DNA of 64,000 bases from Shewanella sp. GTDB taxonomy: Bacteria > Pseudomonadota > Gammaproteobacteria > Enterobacterales > Shewanellaceae. A program made the translations under genes and the position numbers. The DNA lies in NCBI RefSeq assembly GCF_013214165.1, contig NZ_JABSSM010000002.1:76584-140583 (forward strand). Reading direction: 5' to 3'. The notes under the pieces are model-generated. The model had not been told where the DNA came from. It ran no database searches and saw only the letters and a program-made list of their open reading frames with translations. This document shows positions 38,544-48,820 of this stretch, piece after piece. Position 1 is the first letter of the stretch. Each line of letters starts with the position of its first letter.

Positions 38544-39524
38544 CTAGACCTGAGTTTCTGGGTACGGTGGAATCCCCTTGTAATGAACAACCGTGCTGGG
38601 GCCTGCATTATAGGCGGCACAGGCAAGCTCAATGTCACCATCGAAGCGCTTTAGCATCTGAGCCAGATATTCTGCGCCACCCTCGATGTTTTGATCCGGT
38701 TTAAAGGCATTAATCACGCCTAACTCTTTGGCGGTTTCCGGCATCAACTGCATCAAGCCCATGGCTCCGGTGCGAGAAAGTGCAAACACATTGAAGGCTG
38801 ATTCTGCGTGGATCACCGCGCGAATGAGCGCCGGGTCCAGCTTGTGTCTCTTAGCCGCTTGGGCAATCAATTCATCATAGTCATGGGAAAACAGTGGCAT
38901 CCTACGCCAATCCAGATCTGAGTCAGGAGCGCAGGCATAGCAGTCATAAAGCAGCACCTGATAATCATTGCCACCCGGTGCATGATCTGCAAAAACCATC
39001 AGCCCATTGGCTTGTTCATACCGATAGACTTTAAGTTGCTCGCTGCCATTGCCAGTTACGCCAATCGATAATCCCCTAGTCTTAGAGCTACTTGGCTTTA
39101 AATAGCTGGGTATGGGTGTGCTTGATACTTGAATTAGGCTGTTGTTATCCAGCATATAAGGTTTATTATTTTTAGCCGCTGTCGAAATTACAGCACCGGG
39201 CGAATTAACGCTTTTTACCCAAGCTCCCGAACCCTGAGTACCAGGTGATCCAGTATCGGTAACCCCGGCATCCCTTGCTGCAGTATGACGAGGTTTCTCA
39301 CCGATTTTCTGAGTCACCACCAGCCCGCCTTCTGAGTAACTAGCCTTATAGTGAGGCTTTTTCTGTGGTTGTAACTCTGGTTGTAGTGCTAGTTCGGCCT
39401 CATTTTCCGCCTGAACTGGGCTCACGAGCAGCAAGATACCTATGATGAGACTCAAGAGTGAAAATGTGATCAAACACCTATGCCCATGCTCTCCTTCCAT
39501 TGCGTTCCCACACTTTTTTACCAT
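38544..39524 (-). CDS. Exported lytic transglycosylase (SLT domain), probably C-terminally truncated
   Basis: A 326-aa peptidoglycan-cleaving enzyme. The N-terminal membrane/signal segment is about residues 18-38, followed by a low-complexity linker. The SLT lysozyme-like domain covers about 215-320: catalytic Glu in VIHAESAFN, then SRTGAMGLMQLMPETA, and AYNAGPSTV. The frame ends PPYPETQV-TAG, but the same frame continues VKRVKILLQRYRKS to a second stop, as expected for an intact family member with Tyr in place of the amber codon. The loss of about 15 residues may not abolish activity. Confidence 0.85.
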   Translation of the reverse strand: MVKKCGNAMEGEHGHRCLITFSLLSLIIGILLLVSPVQAENEAELALQPELQPQKKPHYKASYSEGGLVVTQKIGEKPRHTAARDAGVTDTGSPGTQGSGAWVKSVNSPGAVISTAAKNNKPYMLDNNSLIQVSSTPIPSYLKPSSSKTRGLSIGVTGNGSEQLKVYRYEQANGLMVFADHAPGGNDYQVLLYDCYACAPDSDLDWRRMPLFSHDYDELIAQAAKRHKLDPALIRAVIHAESAFNVFALSRTGAMGLMQLMPETAKELGVINAFKPDQNIEGGAEYLAQMLKRFDGDIELACAAYNAGPSTVVHYKGIPPYPETQV

Positions 39525-39653
39525 TTAGAGCCCTGTGTACTCGTCGAGTTTAAGTACTTCTATCATAGCAAACAGCTGCTGCATCTCTTTATTCATTTGA
39601 TTTAAAACTAGTTTACAAGGAATGGGTGCGGCCCAAGAGACCGCAACATCAGA

Positions 39654-40223
39654 TTATTTAAGAAAATCAGCCGCATCTATCGTTGCTTTCGAGGCCTCAT
39701 CGGCTTCATAGAAAGGCATAACCTTGATATTGGCCATGGAGGCTATGATAGAGCCAGGGAAAATCTCAACCGCATTATTCAGCTCAGTGACTGCGGCATT
39801 ATAGAAACGACGCGCAGCCGAGATATGGGCCTCGACTTCATTATACGTTTGCATAGCCTGTAGCATGGTATTGTCTGACTTAAGCTCAGGGTATGCTTCA
39901 ACGTTGAGCATAAGCTGGCCCATCTTGTTATTAAGCTGTTCGGCAACAGCGAGATGCTCCTTTATCTGAGCAACATCATTGGTGTCATATGATTGGGTCG
40001 CCTGCCCCCTCAGCTCAGTAATATCGGTCAATAATGATTTCTCATGGTCCATAAATTTTTGAGCTATTTTCAAAATATTCGGCACTAGATTCGAACGTTT
40101 CTTGAACTGCACATCGATACCAGACAAGGCTTCACGACCCGTATTACGCTTTTTCACCAGGCTGACGTACCAAAGGTAGGCGATAATCACTACTAATCCC
40201 ACAGCTAACAGCAATCCTTCCAT
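39654..40223 (-). CDS. lemA: LemA family protein
   Basis: A 189-aa membrane-anchored protein: one N-terminal helix (residues 4-22), then a cytoplasmic or periplasmic long-helix bundle with the LemA signature VQFKKRSNLVPNILKIAQKF and NNKMGQLMLNVEAYPELKS. Function is not established for the family, which is often paired with a Zn peptidase or TPM protein; neither is adjacent. It is followed on the same strand by the transglycosylase gene after about 130 bp. Confidence 0.88.
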   Translation of the reverse strand: MEGLLLAVGLVVIIAYLWYVSLVKKRNTGREALSGIDVQFKKRSNLVPNILKIAQKFMDHEKSLLTDITELRGQATQSYDTNDVAQIKEHLAVAEQLNNKMGQLMLNVEAYPELKSDNTMLQAMQTYNEVEAHISAARRFYNAAVTELNNAVEIFPGSIIASMANIKVMPFYEADEASKATIDAADFLK

Positions 40224-40779
40224 CTTATGTCCTTGTTATTTTTTTTTCGCGACAATTTACTTGGCTTTTTGATTAAGCCTTAACCCTCTACTCTTACTTA
40301 TTTTTTACATTATTTCCATACTTTTATATAAAGGTCTAATGAAGATAAAGAGGCTGCTTATTGCACTATTTTAAGCAAACCTGGATGTTTACCCTGCTTT
40401 CAATCGACTAAACCGAGTAAAACATCAAGGGGGTAAGCCAAACATTGATTAAAGCCAATAAATAGGTCATTAAATTAAAAAAAAATACACAACCCATAAA
40501 AGCTATTGATTTAAATGATAAAAACAAAACGTCAATTATGATAAAAAATAGACACTTACTCAGAAAACTAGGTGAAACTAGCGAATTTATGCGCATCTAA
40601 CTCTAAATTATTATCATTAAGGTAAGCATTGACTAAGCGTAGACACATTTTAGGTCTTTTGATGAATAAATCCGTAAGGCGGATGCGCACCAGCCCATCA
40701 ATGGAAATATGTACACTCATAAATATCAATTTCGCACTATCTTAATCATGATTCAGCATTCATACAGATAAGATCGAGT
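40224..40779. other. AT-rich gene-free region upstream of lemA
   Basis: No convincing CDS. It contains a lemA-proximal T8 tract, several A/T runs and the sequence TCCGTAAGGCGGA (40670-40682), a small hairpin. Probably promoter sequence for lemA and for the RNAs proposed downstream. Confidence 0.4.
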
Positions 40780-40929
40780 AGATTAGGTGTTAAGCAAACA
40801 GTGTTAATCATCTCCCTGGATTTAAACTCTCTTTGCTGGAAATAATTCTAACAACCAGTTCTTAAGCACCAAACTAGTTGTTAAGAAAACATAGAACCCA
40901 TTAGCCTCTTAGATTAGAGGCATTTTTTT
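40780..40929 (+). ncRNA. Candidate small RNA A (orphan terminator)
   Basis: An intrinsic terminator GCCTCT-TAGAT-T-AGAGGC followed by ATTTTTTT ends at 40929, yet no plus-strand gene precedes it: lemA points away. Upstream, AACAACCAGTT (40849-40859) pairs with AACTAGTTGTT (40872-40882) to form a second hairpin. The unit has the hairpin plus U-rich terminator shape of an Hfq-type sRNA. The 5' end is a guess. It shares AACTAGTTGTTA and the terminator tail ATTTTTTTGCC with candidate B. Confidence 0.4.
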
Positions 40930-41010
40930 GCCTGTAATTTAATGAAATTACACAAGTTAATTATTTTATCATTCAGTTCCGGTACAGCAGCGGCTTGCTA
41001 TATTAGCCAT

Positions 41011-41118
41011 CAAGCGAACATCATCCCATTGGTTCGAACTAGTTGTTACTTCTCTAATTGTTAGTGCAAGCGCACATGAATTATCCCTTTTGGACCCATA
41101 CTTGGGTCCATTTTTTTG
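41011..41118 (+). ncRNA. Candidate small RNA B (orphan terminator)
   Basis: A second terminator, GGACCCA-TACT-TGGGTCC then ATTTTTTT (41091-41118), lies 190 nt after the first, again without a CDS before it. A possible -10 (TATATT, 40999-41004) with a weak -35 (TTCCGG) would give a transcript of about 108 nt. AACTAGTTGTTA is shared with candidate A. Alternatively both terminators are attenuators in a long abgT leader. Confidence 0.4.
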
Positions 41119-41258
41119 CCTTAAATTAAGCTTCAATTAAACCTACTAAGACACTATTACCGGTCCACTCGGAAATCCCGAGTTTAAAAACCAAAAAAAG
41201 CCAGTGACTAAGTGGCGACAAAAAGGCCCACAGAGGCCAACATTGAAGGAATAAGGGT

Positions 41259-42875
41259 ATGGGTTTAAATAAAGATGAGAGCATAGATATGCCTCTAAAA
41301 TCATCGGGTTCACCTGGGGGAGAGAGCGGCGCTTTCGTGCGTTTTCTCAATATTGTCGAGCGATTAGGTAATCTACTCCCTCATCCCATCACACTATTTG
41401 CCATGTTTTGTATCGCCGTTATCGTTATCAGCGGTATCGCAGGTTATTTCGAACTCTCTATCACCGACCCTCGCCCCCTAGGCTCATCGGGACGCAGTGA
41501 AGACGGCCTCATTCATGTAGTCAGCTTGATGAACGCCGAAGGTCTGCGAATGATCGTCTCTAATCTGGTGACGAACTTCACCGGCTTCACCCCCCTCGGC
41601 ACCGTACTGGTAGCCTTGTTAGGTGTGGGAATTGCCGAACGCTCAGGCATGCTTTCTGCGGCTATGCGTTCATTAGTCATGGGAACCTCTAAGCGTCTGG
41701 TCACCTTGACCATAGTCTTCGCCGGTATCGTTTCAAATACCGCGTCCGAGCTAGGCTATGTGGTTCTGATCCCGATGGCGGCGATGATCTTCCATTCTCT
41801 GGGCCGTCATCCGCTTGCTGGGCTGGCAGCGGCTTTCGCCGGAGTATCCGGAGGTTATAGTGCTAACTTACTCTTAGGCACAGTCGATCCGCTGTTATCG
41901 GGTATCACAGAGGCGGCGGCTCAGATGATCGATCCTGTATACACGGTTGGGCCAGAGTCCAACTGGTACTTCATGTTCGTCTCTACTTTTCTCATTACTA
42001 TTTTAGGCGCACTTGTCACCGAGAAGATTGTCGAGCCTAAGCTAGGCAAATATGATGCCAGTGAAGCCGCTGTCGACTTAAGTCATCAGAAAATGGACTC
42101 AGTCAACGCTCTAGAGAAGCGTGGCCTCAAAGCCGCAGGGATAGCCATACTGGTACTTTCCGTATTACTGGCACTGACCATAGTTCCGGAAGGTGCGCCA
42201 CTGAGAAATCCACAAACAGGTTTAGTGGCCGACTCGCCCTTTCTTAAGGGTATTGTCGCCTTCATCTTTATCTGTTTTGCCATACCAGGCCTGGTCTACG
42301 GTAAGGTTGTTGGCACCATGAAGCGTGATAAGGATGTCATCGATGCCATGTCCCACAGCATGAGTTCCATGGGCATGTACATAGTGCTAGTCTTCTTCGC
42401 CTCGCAGTTTGTTGCCTTCTTCAAATGGACAAACTTAGGCGCTGTGCTGGCCGTTTCCGGCGCCGATGCACTCAGCGCCATCGGCCTAACCGGTCCCTTG
42501 GTGTTCCTACTGTTCATCATGATGTGTGGTGTCATCAACCTGATGTTAGGCAGCGCCTCGGCTCAATGGGCTGTAACGGCTCCCATCTTCGTGCCCATGC
42601 TAATGCTGATAGGCTATGCGCCGGAAACCATTCAGGCGGCTTATCGGATTGGAGATTCGGTGACTAACTTGATCACCCCTATGATGAGTTACTTCGGTCT
42701 GATCCTCGCAGTCGCTTCCCAGTATAAGAAGAACTTAGGCATAGGCACGCTTATCGCCACCATGCTGCCATACTCCATCGTGTTCTTTATCGGTTGGACC
42801 CTGTTCTTCTTCCTCTGGGTGTTCGTATTGGAGATGCCGGTGGGACCTGGGGCTGCGACCTATTATACGCCTTAG
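41259..42875 (+). CDS. AbgT-family transporter
   Basis: A 538-aa inner-membrane protein with about 12-13 helices and the AbgT fold: RLGNLLPHPITLFAMF at the N-terminus, NTASELGYVVLIPMAAMIFH and PMMSYFGLILA later. Family members import p-aminobenzoyl-glutamate or export antimetabolites such as sulfonamides; the substrate here is open. No abgA/B hydrolase gene is adjacent. GAAGGAATAAGGGT precedes the ATG. The leader carries two terminators within the preceding 350 bp. Confidence 0.88.
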   Translation: MGLNKDESIDMPLKSSGSPGGESGAFVRFLNIVERLGNLLPHPITLFAMFCIAVIVISGIAGYFELSITDPRPLGSSGRSEDGLIHVVSLMNAEGLRMIVSNLVTNFTGFTPLGTVLVALLGVGIAERSGMLSAAMRSLVMGTSKRLVTLTIVFAGIVSNTASELGYVVLIPMAAMIFHSLGRHPLAGLAAAFAGVSGGYSANLLLGTVDPLLSGITEAAAQMIDPVYTVGPESNWYFMFVSTFLITILGALVTEKIVEPKLGKYDASEAAVDLSHQKMDSVNALEKRGLKAAGIAILVLSVLLALTIVPEGAPLRNPQTGLVADSPFLKGIVAFIFICFAIPGLVYGKVVGTMKRDKDVIDAMSHSMSSMGMYIVLVFFASQFVAFFKWTNLGAVLAVSGADALSAIGLTGPLVFLLFIMMCGVINLMLGSASAQWAVTAPIFVPMLMLIGYAPETIQAAYRIGDSVTNLITPMMSYFGLILAVASQYKKNLGIGTLIATMLPYSIVFFIGWTLFFFLWVFVLEMPVGPGAATYYTP

Positions 42876-42907
42876 GAGAAGCCACTAGGTTTTACGAGGA
42901 CAACTAA

Positions 42908-42947
42908 GACGAAGTCGGGCTTCGCCCTATGAGGGCGCGACTTCGTC
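42908..42947. repeat. Perfect 10-bp inverted repeat, cruciform-like, after abgT
   Basis: GACGAAGTCG (42908-42917) and CGACTTCGTC (42938-42947) flank a GC-rich centre that can itself pair (GGGC with GCCC/GGGCG). The 3' flank 42960-43080 contains further short palindromes (GCACAAGGTGC) and looks like a dispersed intergenic repeat. Confidence 0.55.
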
Positions 42948-43083
42948 GCGTTAAGGAAAGGCTAGAATTTGTGCTTGTTTTTCCTAGCAGGCACAAGGTG
43001 CCGCTCTCGAAGTGAGCCGGCGAGCGCTCTCCTAGCCAACTTATTGGCGTCCTCGCACCTTCTCTTACTTCCTTTTAACCAAC

Positions 43084-43117
43084 AAAAAACCCGGCAATGT
43101 GATTGCCGGGTTTTTTT
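43084..43117. terminator. Bidirectional terminator between abgT and the RND genes
   Basis: AAAAAACCCGGCAAT and ATTGCCGGGTTTTTTT pair around GTG: a strong stem with A- and T-tracts on both sides, suited to both converging transcripts. Confidence 0.92.
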
Positions 43118-43147
43118 AAGACCTTATCGAATTGAGCCCATCACTTG

Positions 43148-46100
43148 CTATCGCGTAGCACTGGTCTCGGCTTCGACTGCCTTCTTCGTCTCTCGTCTGC
43201 TAAAGAGTCGCTCGACAACCACGAAGAAGATTGGGATGAAGAATATTCCGATAAAGGTCGAACTCAACATGCCGCCTAGTACACCTGTACCTATGGCATT
43301 TTGGCTACCTGAGCCAACACCGGTACTGATGGCCAGAGGGACGACACCCAGGCCAAAGGCCATGGAAGTCATCAGGATAGGTCGTAGACGTACCCTTACC
43401 GCATGCAAGGTCGCATCGACAAGGGTTGCCCCTTTCTCATAGTATTCCTTGGCAAATTCCACGATCAGAATGGCGTTTTTAGTCGCCAGCCCCACTGTGG
43501 TTAACAGCGCCACCTGGAAGAATACGTCATTAGGTAATCCGCGGGCATTCATGGCAATCAGCGCACCAATAATACCCAGAGGCACCACTAAGATTACCGC
43601 GAACGGCACAGACCAACTCTCATAGAGTGCCGCCAGTACTAGAAATACCACCACGATAGACAGGGCATACAAAGCCGGTGCCTGATTACCCGATAGGCGC
43701 TCCTCATAGGATAGACCGCTCCACTCGACACCGAATCCTGGTGGTAACTGCTTCACCATCTCTTCGATATCGTTCATGGCGTCACCTGTACTATAGCCTG
43801 GTGCCGTTCCACCTTGGATGTTCATCGCGGGCAGACCGTTGAATCGTTCCAGTCGAGGCGATGCATATTCCCAAGTCCCAGTAGCAAAAGCTGAGAAAGG
43901 CACCATCTCACCTTGGCTGTTACGCACATACCAGTAATCGATATCACCCGGCTGCATGCGATACTCGGCTTCGCCCTGCACGTACACCTTCTTCACGCGG
44001 CCACGATCGATAAAGTCATTCACGTATGACCCACCCCAAGCCGTACTCAGCACGCTGTTCACCGAGTTGATGTCAACACTCAAGGCGCGGATCTTAGCCT
44101 GATCGATATGTATCTGGTACATGGGCGCATCTTCCTGACCATTCGGGCGTACGCCTATCAGGTTAGGATTTTTCGATGCCATACCCAGCAAGATGTTTCT
44201 CGCTTCCACCAGCTTGTCATGGCCTTGGCCATTTCTGTCCTGCAGATAGAAGTCGAAACCGTTCGCCGTCCCCAGCTCGATTACCGCCGGAGGCACAAAT
44301 GCAAATACGAAGGCTTCCTTCATCTGCATAAACATCCCCATGGCTCGTCCCGCAACCGATTGAATATCTTGTCCAGGACCTTCTCGCTCGGCCCAGTCCT
44401 TCATGCTGACGAAGGCGATACCCATGTTCTGACCGCTACCCGCGAAGCTGAAGCCAGAAACGGTAAATACAGATTCCACGTTGTCACTTTCTTCAGAGAG
44501 GTAGTAGTCGGTAACGGTTTTCATCACCTTCTGAGTACTCTCCAATGTTGAGTTCACCGGTAAGATCGCTTGCGTATACATGATGCCTTGATCTTCATCT
44601 GGCAAGAAAGCGGTCGGCATGCGCATAAAGATCCAACCCACGGCGACGGTTATCGCCAAGTAGGTCAACATGACACGGCCTGTACGCTTGATCATGGCGG
44701 CGACTGTGTCGGTGTAACGCGATGTCAGCTGGTCGAAACTGCGATTAAACCAACCGAAGAAGCCAGTGTTAATATGCGTCTGCCCCTTTTTCATTGGCTT
44801 AAGCATGGTGGCACACAGGGCTGGAGTCAGAATCAAGGCAACCATCACAGACAGTCCCATGGCCGACACTATCGTCACCGAAAACTGACGATAGATGACA
44901 CCCGTAGATCCCGACATAAATGCCATGGGCACGAATACTGCCGATAGGGTCAGACCGATACCCACCAGGGCGCCGGTAATTTGATCCATGGACTTCTTGG
45001 TGGCCTCGACTGGGCTTAGCCCCTCCTCCTGCATCACACGTTCGACGTTTTCCACCACCACGATGGCATCATCTACCAGCAAGCCGATGGCCAGTACCAT
45101 GGCAAACATGGTCAAGGTGTTGATGGAGAAACCGAGCGCCGACAGAATGGCGAAAGTACCCAATAACACCACAGGCACGGCTATGGTCGGAATGAGCGTC
45201 GCCCTGAAGTTTTGTAGAAACAAGTACATGATCAAGAAGACCAGCACGATGGCTTCCAGTAAGGTCATCACAACACCTTGGATGGATTGCTCCACGAATG
45301 GTGTCGTATCATAGGGGTAAACCACTTCTAACCCCTGGGGGAAGAATTGCTGCATCTCATCGACCTTGGCGCGTACCGCGTTAGCCGTTGCCAGTGCGTT
45401 AGCACCGGTTGCCAATTGAATGGCAATTCCCGACGCAGGCTTACCATTATAGAAAGACTCTGATGCATAGCTTTCTGCACCTAGCTCGACCCGAGCCACA
45501 TCCTTAAGGTACACGTTGGCACCGCTGGGATCTGACTTGATGATGATCTGTTCGAACTCTGTTACTGTTTGCAAACGACTCTGTGCCGATACCGTCGCAT
45601 TCAGCTCCTGGCCAGCTACCGATGGAGAGCCACCCAACTGTCCCGTTGAGACTTGATTATTTTGCTCACGTATCGAGGCCATGATGTCTACACTGGTCAG
45701 TTTATACTGGGTCAGTTTCAGAGGATCTAGCCAGATCCGCATCGCATACTGAGCACCAAACAGCTGCACAGTTCCCACACCTGGCACTCGGCCCATGGCG
45801 TCTTGTATGTTAGACGCCACATAATCCGAGATGTCGTTCTTATCTAAAGAACCGTCTTGAGAAACGAAGCCCAACACCATCAAGTAGCCAGCACTCGACT
45901 TACTGACATCAACACCTTGAGCCTGTACTTCCTGAGGCAACAAGGGCATAGCAAGCTGTAACTTGTTCTGCACCTGTACCTGAGCGATATCAGGATCCGC
46001 CTCCGCATTGAAGGTTAGGGTGATCTGCGCATTACCGAAACTATCACTGGTCGATGTGATATAACGCAAGTTATCCAAACCCGTCATTCGCTGCTCGATG

Positions 46101-46291
46101 ACCTGAGTCACCGAATCAGCCATGATCTTAGCCGATGCACCTGGGTAAACGGCGCTGATCACTACCGATGGCGGCGCAATATTTGGATACTGAGATACGG
46201 GTAGGCTAAAGATCGACAAGACCCCAGCCAGCATAACAATAATGGCGAGCACCCAAGCAAAAATAGGGCGATCGATAAAGAAACGAGCCAT
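43148..46291 (-). CDS. RND multidrug efflux pump, HAE1/AcrB family
   Basis: A 1047-aa proton-driven inner-membrane pump that, with the adjacent adaptor and an outer-membrane TolC-type channel, expels drugs and detergents. The N-terminus [20 protein letters not shown] is diagnostic of HAE1. TM4 contains the proton-relay pair in [20 protein letters not shown]. Twelve membrane helices and two large periplasmic loops fit the length. It lies 15 nt downstream of the adaptor gene on the same strand; no outer-membrane factor is encoded here, so it probably shares a TolC encoded elsewhere. Confidence 0.93.
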   Translation of the reverse strand: MARFFIDRPIFAWVLAIIVMLAGVLSIFSLPVSQYPNIAPPSVVISAVYPGASAKIMADSVTQVIEQRMTGLDNLRYITSTSDSFGNAQITLTFNAEADPDIAQVQVQNKLQLAMPLLPQEVQAQGVDVSKSSAGYLMVLGFVSQDGSLDKNDISDYVASNIQDAMGRVPGVGTVQLFGAQYAMRIWLDPLKLTQYKLTSVDIMASIREQNNQVSTGQLGGSPSVAGQELNATVSAQSRLQTVTEFEQIIIKSDPSGANVYLKDVARVELGAESYASESFYNGKPASGIAIQLATGANALATANAVRAKVDEMQQFFPQGLEVVYPYDTTPFVEQSIQGVVMTLLEAIVLVFLIMYLFLQNFRATLIPTIAVPVVLLGTFAILSALGFSINTLTMFAMVLAIGLLVDDAIVVVENVERVMQEEGLSPVEATKKSMDQITGALVGIGLTLSAVFVPMAFMSGSTGVIYRQFSVTIVSAMGLSVMVALILTPALCATMLKPMKKGQTHINTGFFGWFNRSFDQLTSRYTDTVAAMIKRTGRVMLTYLAITVAVGWIFMRMPTAFLPDEDQGIMYTQAILPVNSTLESTQKVMKTVTDYYLSEESDNVESVFTVSGFSFAGSGQNMGIAFVSMKDWAEREGPGQDIQSVAGRAMGMFMQMKEAFVFAFVPPAVIELGTANGFDFYLQDRNGQGHDKLVEARNILLGMASKNPNLIGVRPNGQEDAPMYQIHIDQAKIRALSVDINSVNSVLSTAWGGSYVNDFIDRGRVKKVYVQGEAEYRMQPGDIDYWYVRNSQGEMVPFSAFATGTWEYASPRLERFNGLPAMNIQGGTAPGYSTGDAMNDIEEMVKQLPPGFGVEWSGLSYEERLSGNQAPALYALSIVVVFLVLAALYESWSVPFAVILVVPLGIIGALIAMNARGLPNDVFFQVALLTTVGLATKNAILIVEFAKEYYEKGATLVDATLHAVRVRLRPILMTSMAFGLGVVPLAISTGVGSGSQNAIGTGVLGGMLSSTFIGIFFIPIFFVVVERLFSRRETKKAVEAETSATR

Positions 46292-46306
46292 AACTCTACC
46301 TTACTG

Positions 46307-47482
46307 TTATTTTTGGTTAGTCGATTGACTGGCAGGTGTACTCGCCGAATCATCTGCAGTGATAGCTACAGGTGTAACTGAAGCGCCAGGGCGAATTTTT
46401 TGTAATCCTTCGACAATGAGGCTATCACCGACGGCAAGACCATCTAGGATACGCCATTGATGATCGATCACCTCAGCTGTGGTCACGATTCGAGTTTCGA
46501 CCTTGTTGTCGCTATTGACTATCATAGCAACGGCCTGACCCTTGGTATTGCGGGTGATCGCTTTTTGCGGCACCAGAATAGCTTCAGGATCGGTACCCGC
46601 ATTGAGCACTGCACGCACGTACATGCCAGGCAGAAGCAGACCATCTGGATTAGGGAACTCGGCTCTCAAGATAACCGAGCCGGTATTTTCATCGACACTC
46701 ACCTCGGCAAAGCGCAACACACCCGTATGGGCGTAAGTCGTACCGTCTTCGAGAATAAGCTGCACATCTGCGTTATCGCTTGCCTGTAACTTACCTTGCC
46801 TAAGCTTGGCCTTTAAGCGCAAGACTTGTGCGCTGGACTGAGCGATATCCACATTGATGGGATCTAGCTGTTGAATCTTCGCCAACGTCTGTGCCTGATT
46901 TGCCGTCACTAACGCACCGGCTGTGACACTGGATTTGCTGATCCGGCCCGAGATAGGCGCCTTGACTTCGGTATAGACTAAATTAATCTTGGCGGTATTG
47001 ATGGCGGCATTAGCCACGACCACATTGGCTAGCGCTTCTTTATACAGGGCATCGGCTTCATCGAAGTCTTGCTCGCTGATGGCATTGGTCTTGATCAAGG
47101 CTTTAAAGCGTAATGCTTTCGCCTTGGCTGACACTAAACCTGCATTAGCACGCGCCAGTTCGGCTTCGGCGCTAATAACGGCCGCTTCATAGGTTGCCGA
47201 GTCAATCTGATACAGAGACTGGCCCTTCTTCACATCACTGCCTTCGACAAATGTACGTTCGGTAATGATACCTGTGGCCTGTGGCCTAACTTCGGCCTCG
47301 AGGAATGCCTTACTCCGTCCCGGCAGCTCGACGCGAATATCTTGCGACTGGGTCTTAATCTGAATAACGCCAACTTCCGCGCTTCTTGGACCTTGACCTT
47401 GCTTAGCATCGCCACTCTGCCCACAAGCAGTTATCCATAACGCCACACTTAAAAACGAGGCAATTTTCACTATTTGCCGCAT
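46307..47482 (-). CDS. RND efflux periplasmic adaptor lipoprotein (AcrA family)
   Basis: A membrane-fusion protein of 391 aa linking the RND pump to the outer-membrane channel. A lipobox (WITAC-G, Cys about 20) follows a short signal, indicating a lipid-anchored adaptor as in AcrA/MexA. Next come the lipoyl half-motif EVRPQATGIITERTFVEGS, a coiled-coil hairpin (about 95-165), the second lipoyl half (APISGRISKSSVTAGALVT) and a beta-barrel domain. A frame starts five codons earlier, but AGGAG is 5 nt before the ATG at 47482. No regulator gene is adjacent. Confidence 0.93.
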   Translation of the reverse strand: MRQIVKIASFLSVALWITACGQSGDAKQGQGPRSAEVGVIQIKTQSQDIRVELPGRSKAFLEAEVRPQATGIITERTFVEGSDVKKGQSLYQIDSATYEAAVISAEAELARANAGLVSAKAKALRFKALIKTNAISEQDFDEADALYKEALANVVVANAAINTAKINLVYTEVKAPISGRISKSSVTAGALVTANQAQTLAKIQQLDPINVDIAQSSAQVLRLKAKLRQGKLQASDNADVQLILEDGTTYAHTGVLRFAEVSVDENTGSVILRAEFPNPDGLLLPGMYVRAVLNAGTDPEAILVPQKAITRNTKGQAVAMIVNSDNKVETRIVTTAEVIDHQWRILDGLAVGDSLIVEGLQKIRPGASVTPVAITADDSASTPASQSTNQK

Positions 47483-47865
47483 AAGAACTCCTATCAAAGC
47501 AACCGACCAGACATGGTATCCCGAACAATAGCAACGACTATTTCAGGTATATTTGGCAGCATAAATTATTGGGTAATATTGAACCTGCCTTTATCTCACA
47601 CCTGAACAGAGTCAACAAGATAAACTAGCTGTAAATTTGTAAGTTAATGCAAATTTAAACCGATAAATCATAAGTTTATGTTACGAGCAGGTTAACACGG
47701 GTGGCATTTCAGACTCTAGAACACTGCTTGCTTCTAGGCAGATTTTTACTTTCAGCCTACTCCTTTACACAGGCTACGGAGCCTGACTAAAATACAGAAG
47801 CGCTAGGCAGTAGCATCACAGGTAAGCTGACGTTGGCCTAGACTGTCAAGACTCCTAGCAGAAAT
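47483..47865. other. Intergenic region upstream of the RND operon
   Basis: No gene seen. On the minus strand a TTGACT-like -35 (near 47610) may belong to the pump promoter. Short palindromes such as AGGCT-ACGG-AGCCT lie near 47775. Otherwise unremarkable. Confidence 0.35.
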
Positions 47866-48564
47866 TTAAACTCTATTATCCCCTACGCCGTAAGCGAGAA
47901 TACGGCTAATATCGGCAAGACTGCGACCCGACTCTTGTTGCCAGACATTGAATACGGCTTGCACCTGCTTTAGTCCGCTCTTAGTACTAAAACCAAAGTC
48001 CACCAGCTTGTGCGCTTTCATATATGCCTGCACGTCGCCGGTCAGCAGGAAGGTATCCTTACCCATGGCCCGCAGAAAGTAGGGACCCGTGTTACCGCCG
48101 AGTCGAGTGCCTCGGCGTTTAAGCTGTGCCCACAAGCCGGTGATATCCTCACTAGGCCAATTGGCAATAAACTCGGCCAAGCTGCCGTGCTCCCTGGCAA
48201 TATCTTGAATCATCAGCGCATTATCATAGATGGCCATGGTTTTTTTCATGTGCCTAATAAGCGTCACATCGCTGGCTCTATCATGTAACTGCTCAGGCGA
48301 TAGCATCAGCACCTTCATAGGCTCGAAACCGAAGAAGGCTTTCTCGTAGGCAGGCCATTTATTGTCGACGATGCGCCAAACGAACCCGGACTGGAATACC
48401 TTCTTGCTCATCTCAGACAGGAGTTGAGCATCGCTATACTCACCTAGCTCATCGACGCTAAGATTCAAATTAGGATTATCCAGCAGGCTCTCCAGACCTT
48501 CATCGCCACCTTTGCGGTCACTGGCTCTTTGATAGATGGCAGAGTAAGATTCTTGTCGACTCAT
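47866..48564 (-). CDS. DNA-3-methyladenine glycosylase I (Tag) family protein
   Basis: A 232-aa helical DNA glycosylase homologue expected to excise alkylated adenine. The Tag-like core is visible: SKKVFQSGFVWRIVDNKWPA, a family region containing the base-binding pocket, and FEPMKVLMLSPEQ, then RAMGKDTFLLTGDV. The zinc-binding Cys/His set of E. coli Tag (Cys4, His17, His175, Cys179) is not evident, so this belongs to the divergent YhjP-like branch. Monocistronic. Confidence 0.7.
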   Translation of the reverse strand: MSRQESYSAIYQRASDRKGGDEGLESLLDNPNLNLSVDELGEYSDAQLLSEMSKKVFQSGFVWRIVDNKWPAYEKAFFGFEPMKVLMLSPEQLHDRASDVTLIRHMKKTMAIYDNALMIQDIAREHGSLAEFIANWPSEDITGLWAQLKRRGTRLGGNTGPYFLRAMGKDTFLLTGDVQAYMKAHKLVDFGFSTKSGLKQVQAVFNVWQQESGRSLADISRILAYGVGDNRV

Positions 48565-48820
48565 ATTGAAATATCGATTCCTAATTAAAATAATCTGTCC
48601 ATAGTAAGAAATATAAGACAGAAAGCAATGACTCCCATAGAGACTCCAATGCGGCTGGACAAAAAACCAGCAAACATCTAGTTTTAATAACGAGCAAGTT
48701 TAATCCTGACGAGCAACAGATTTTAACCTAATACTCGGATAGCTTATGGATTTGCGCTCTAACCTGTAGCGACTAAAGTTATCTATAGGGCTTACTGTTA
48801 ATCTTTGAGGGCGATCGCTG

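Noticed and set aside
44108-44947. Plus-strand frames (147 and 125 codons) within the RND pump gene
   Set aside because: Antisense shadows of the acrB-like gene, with His/Arg-rich composition typical of such frames.
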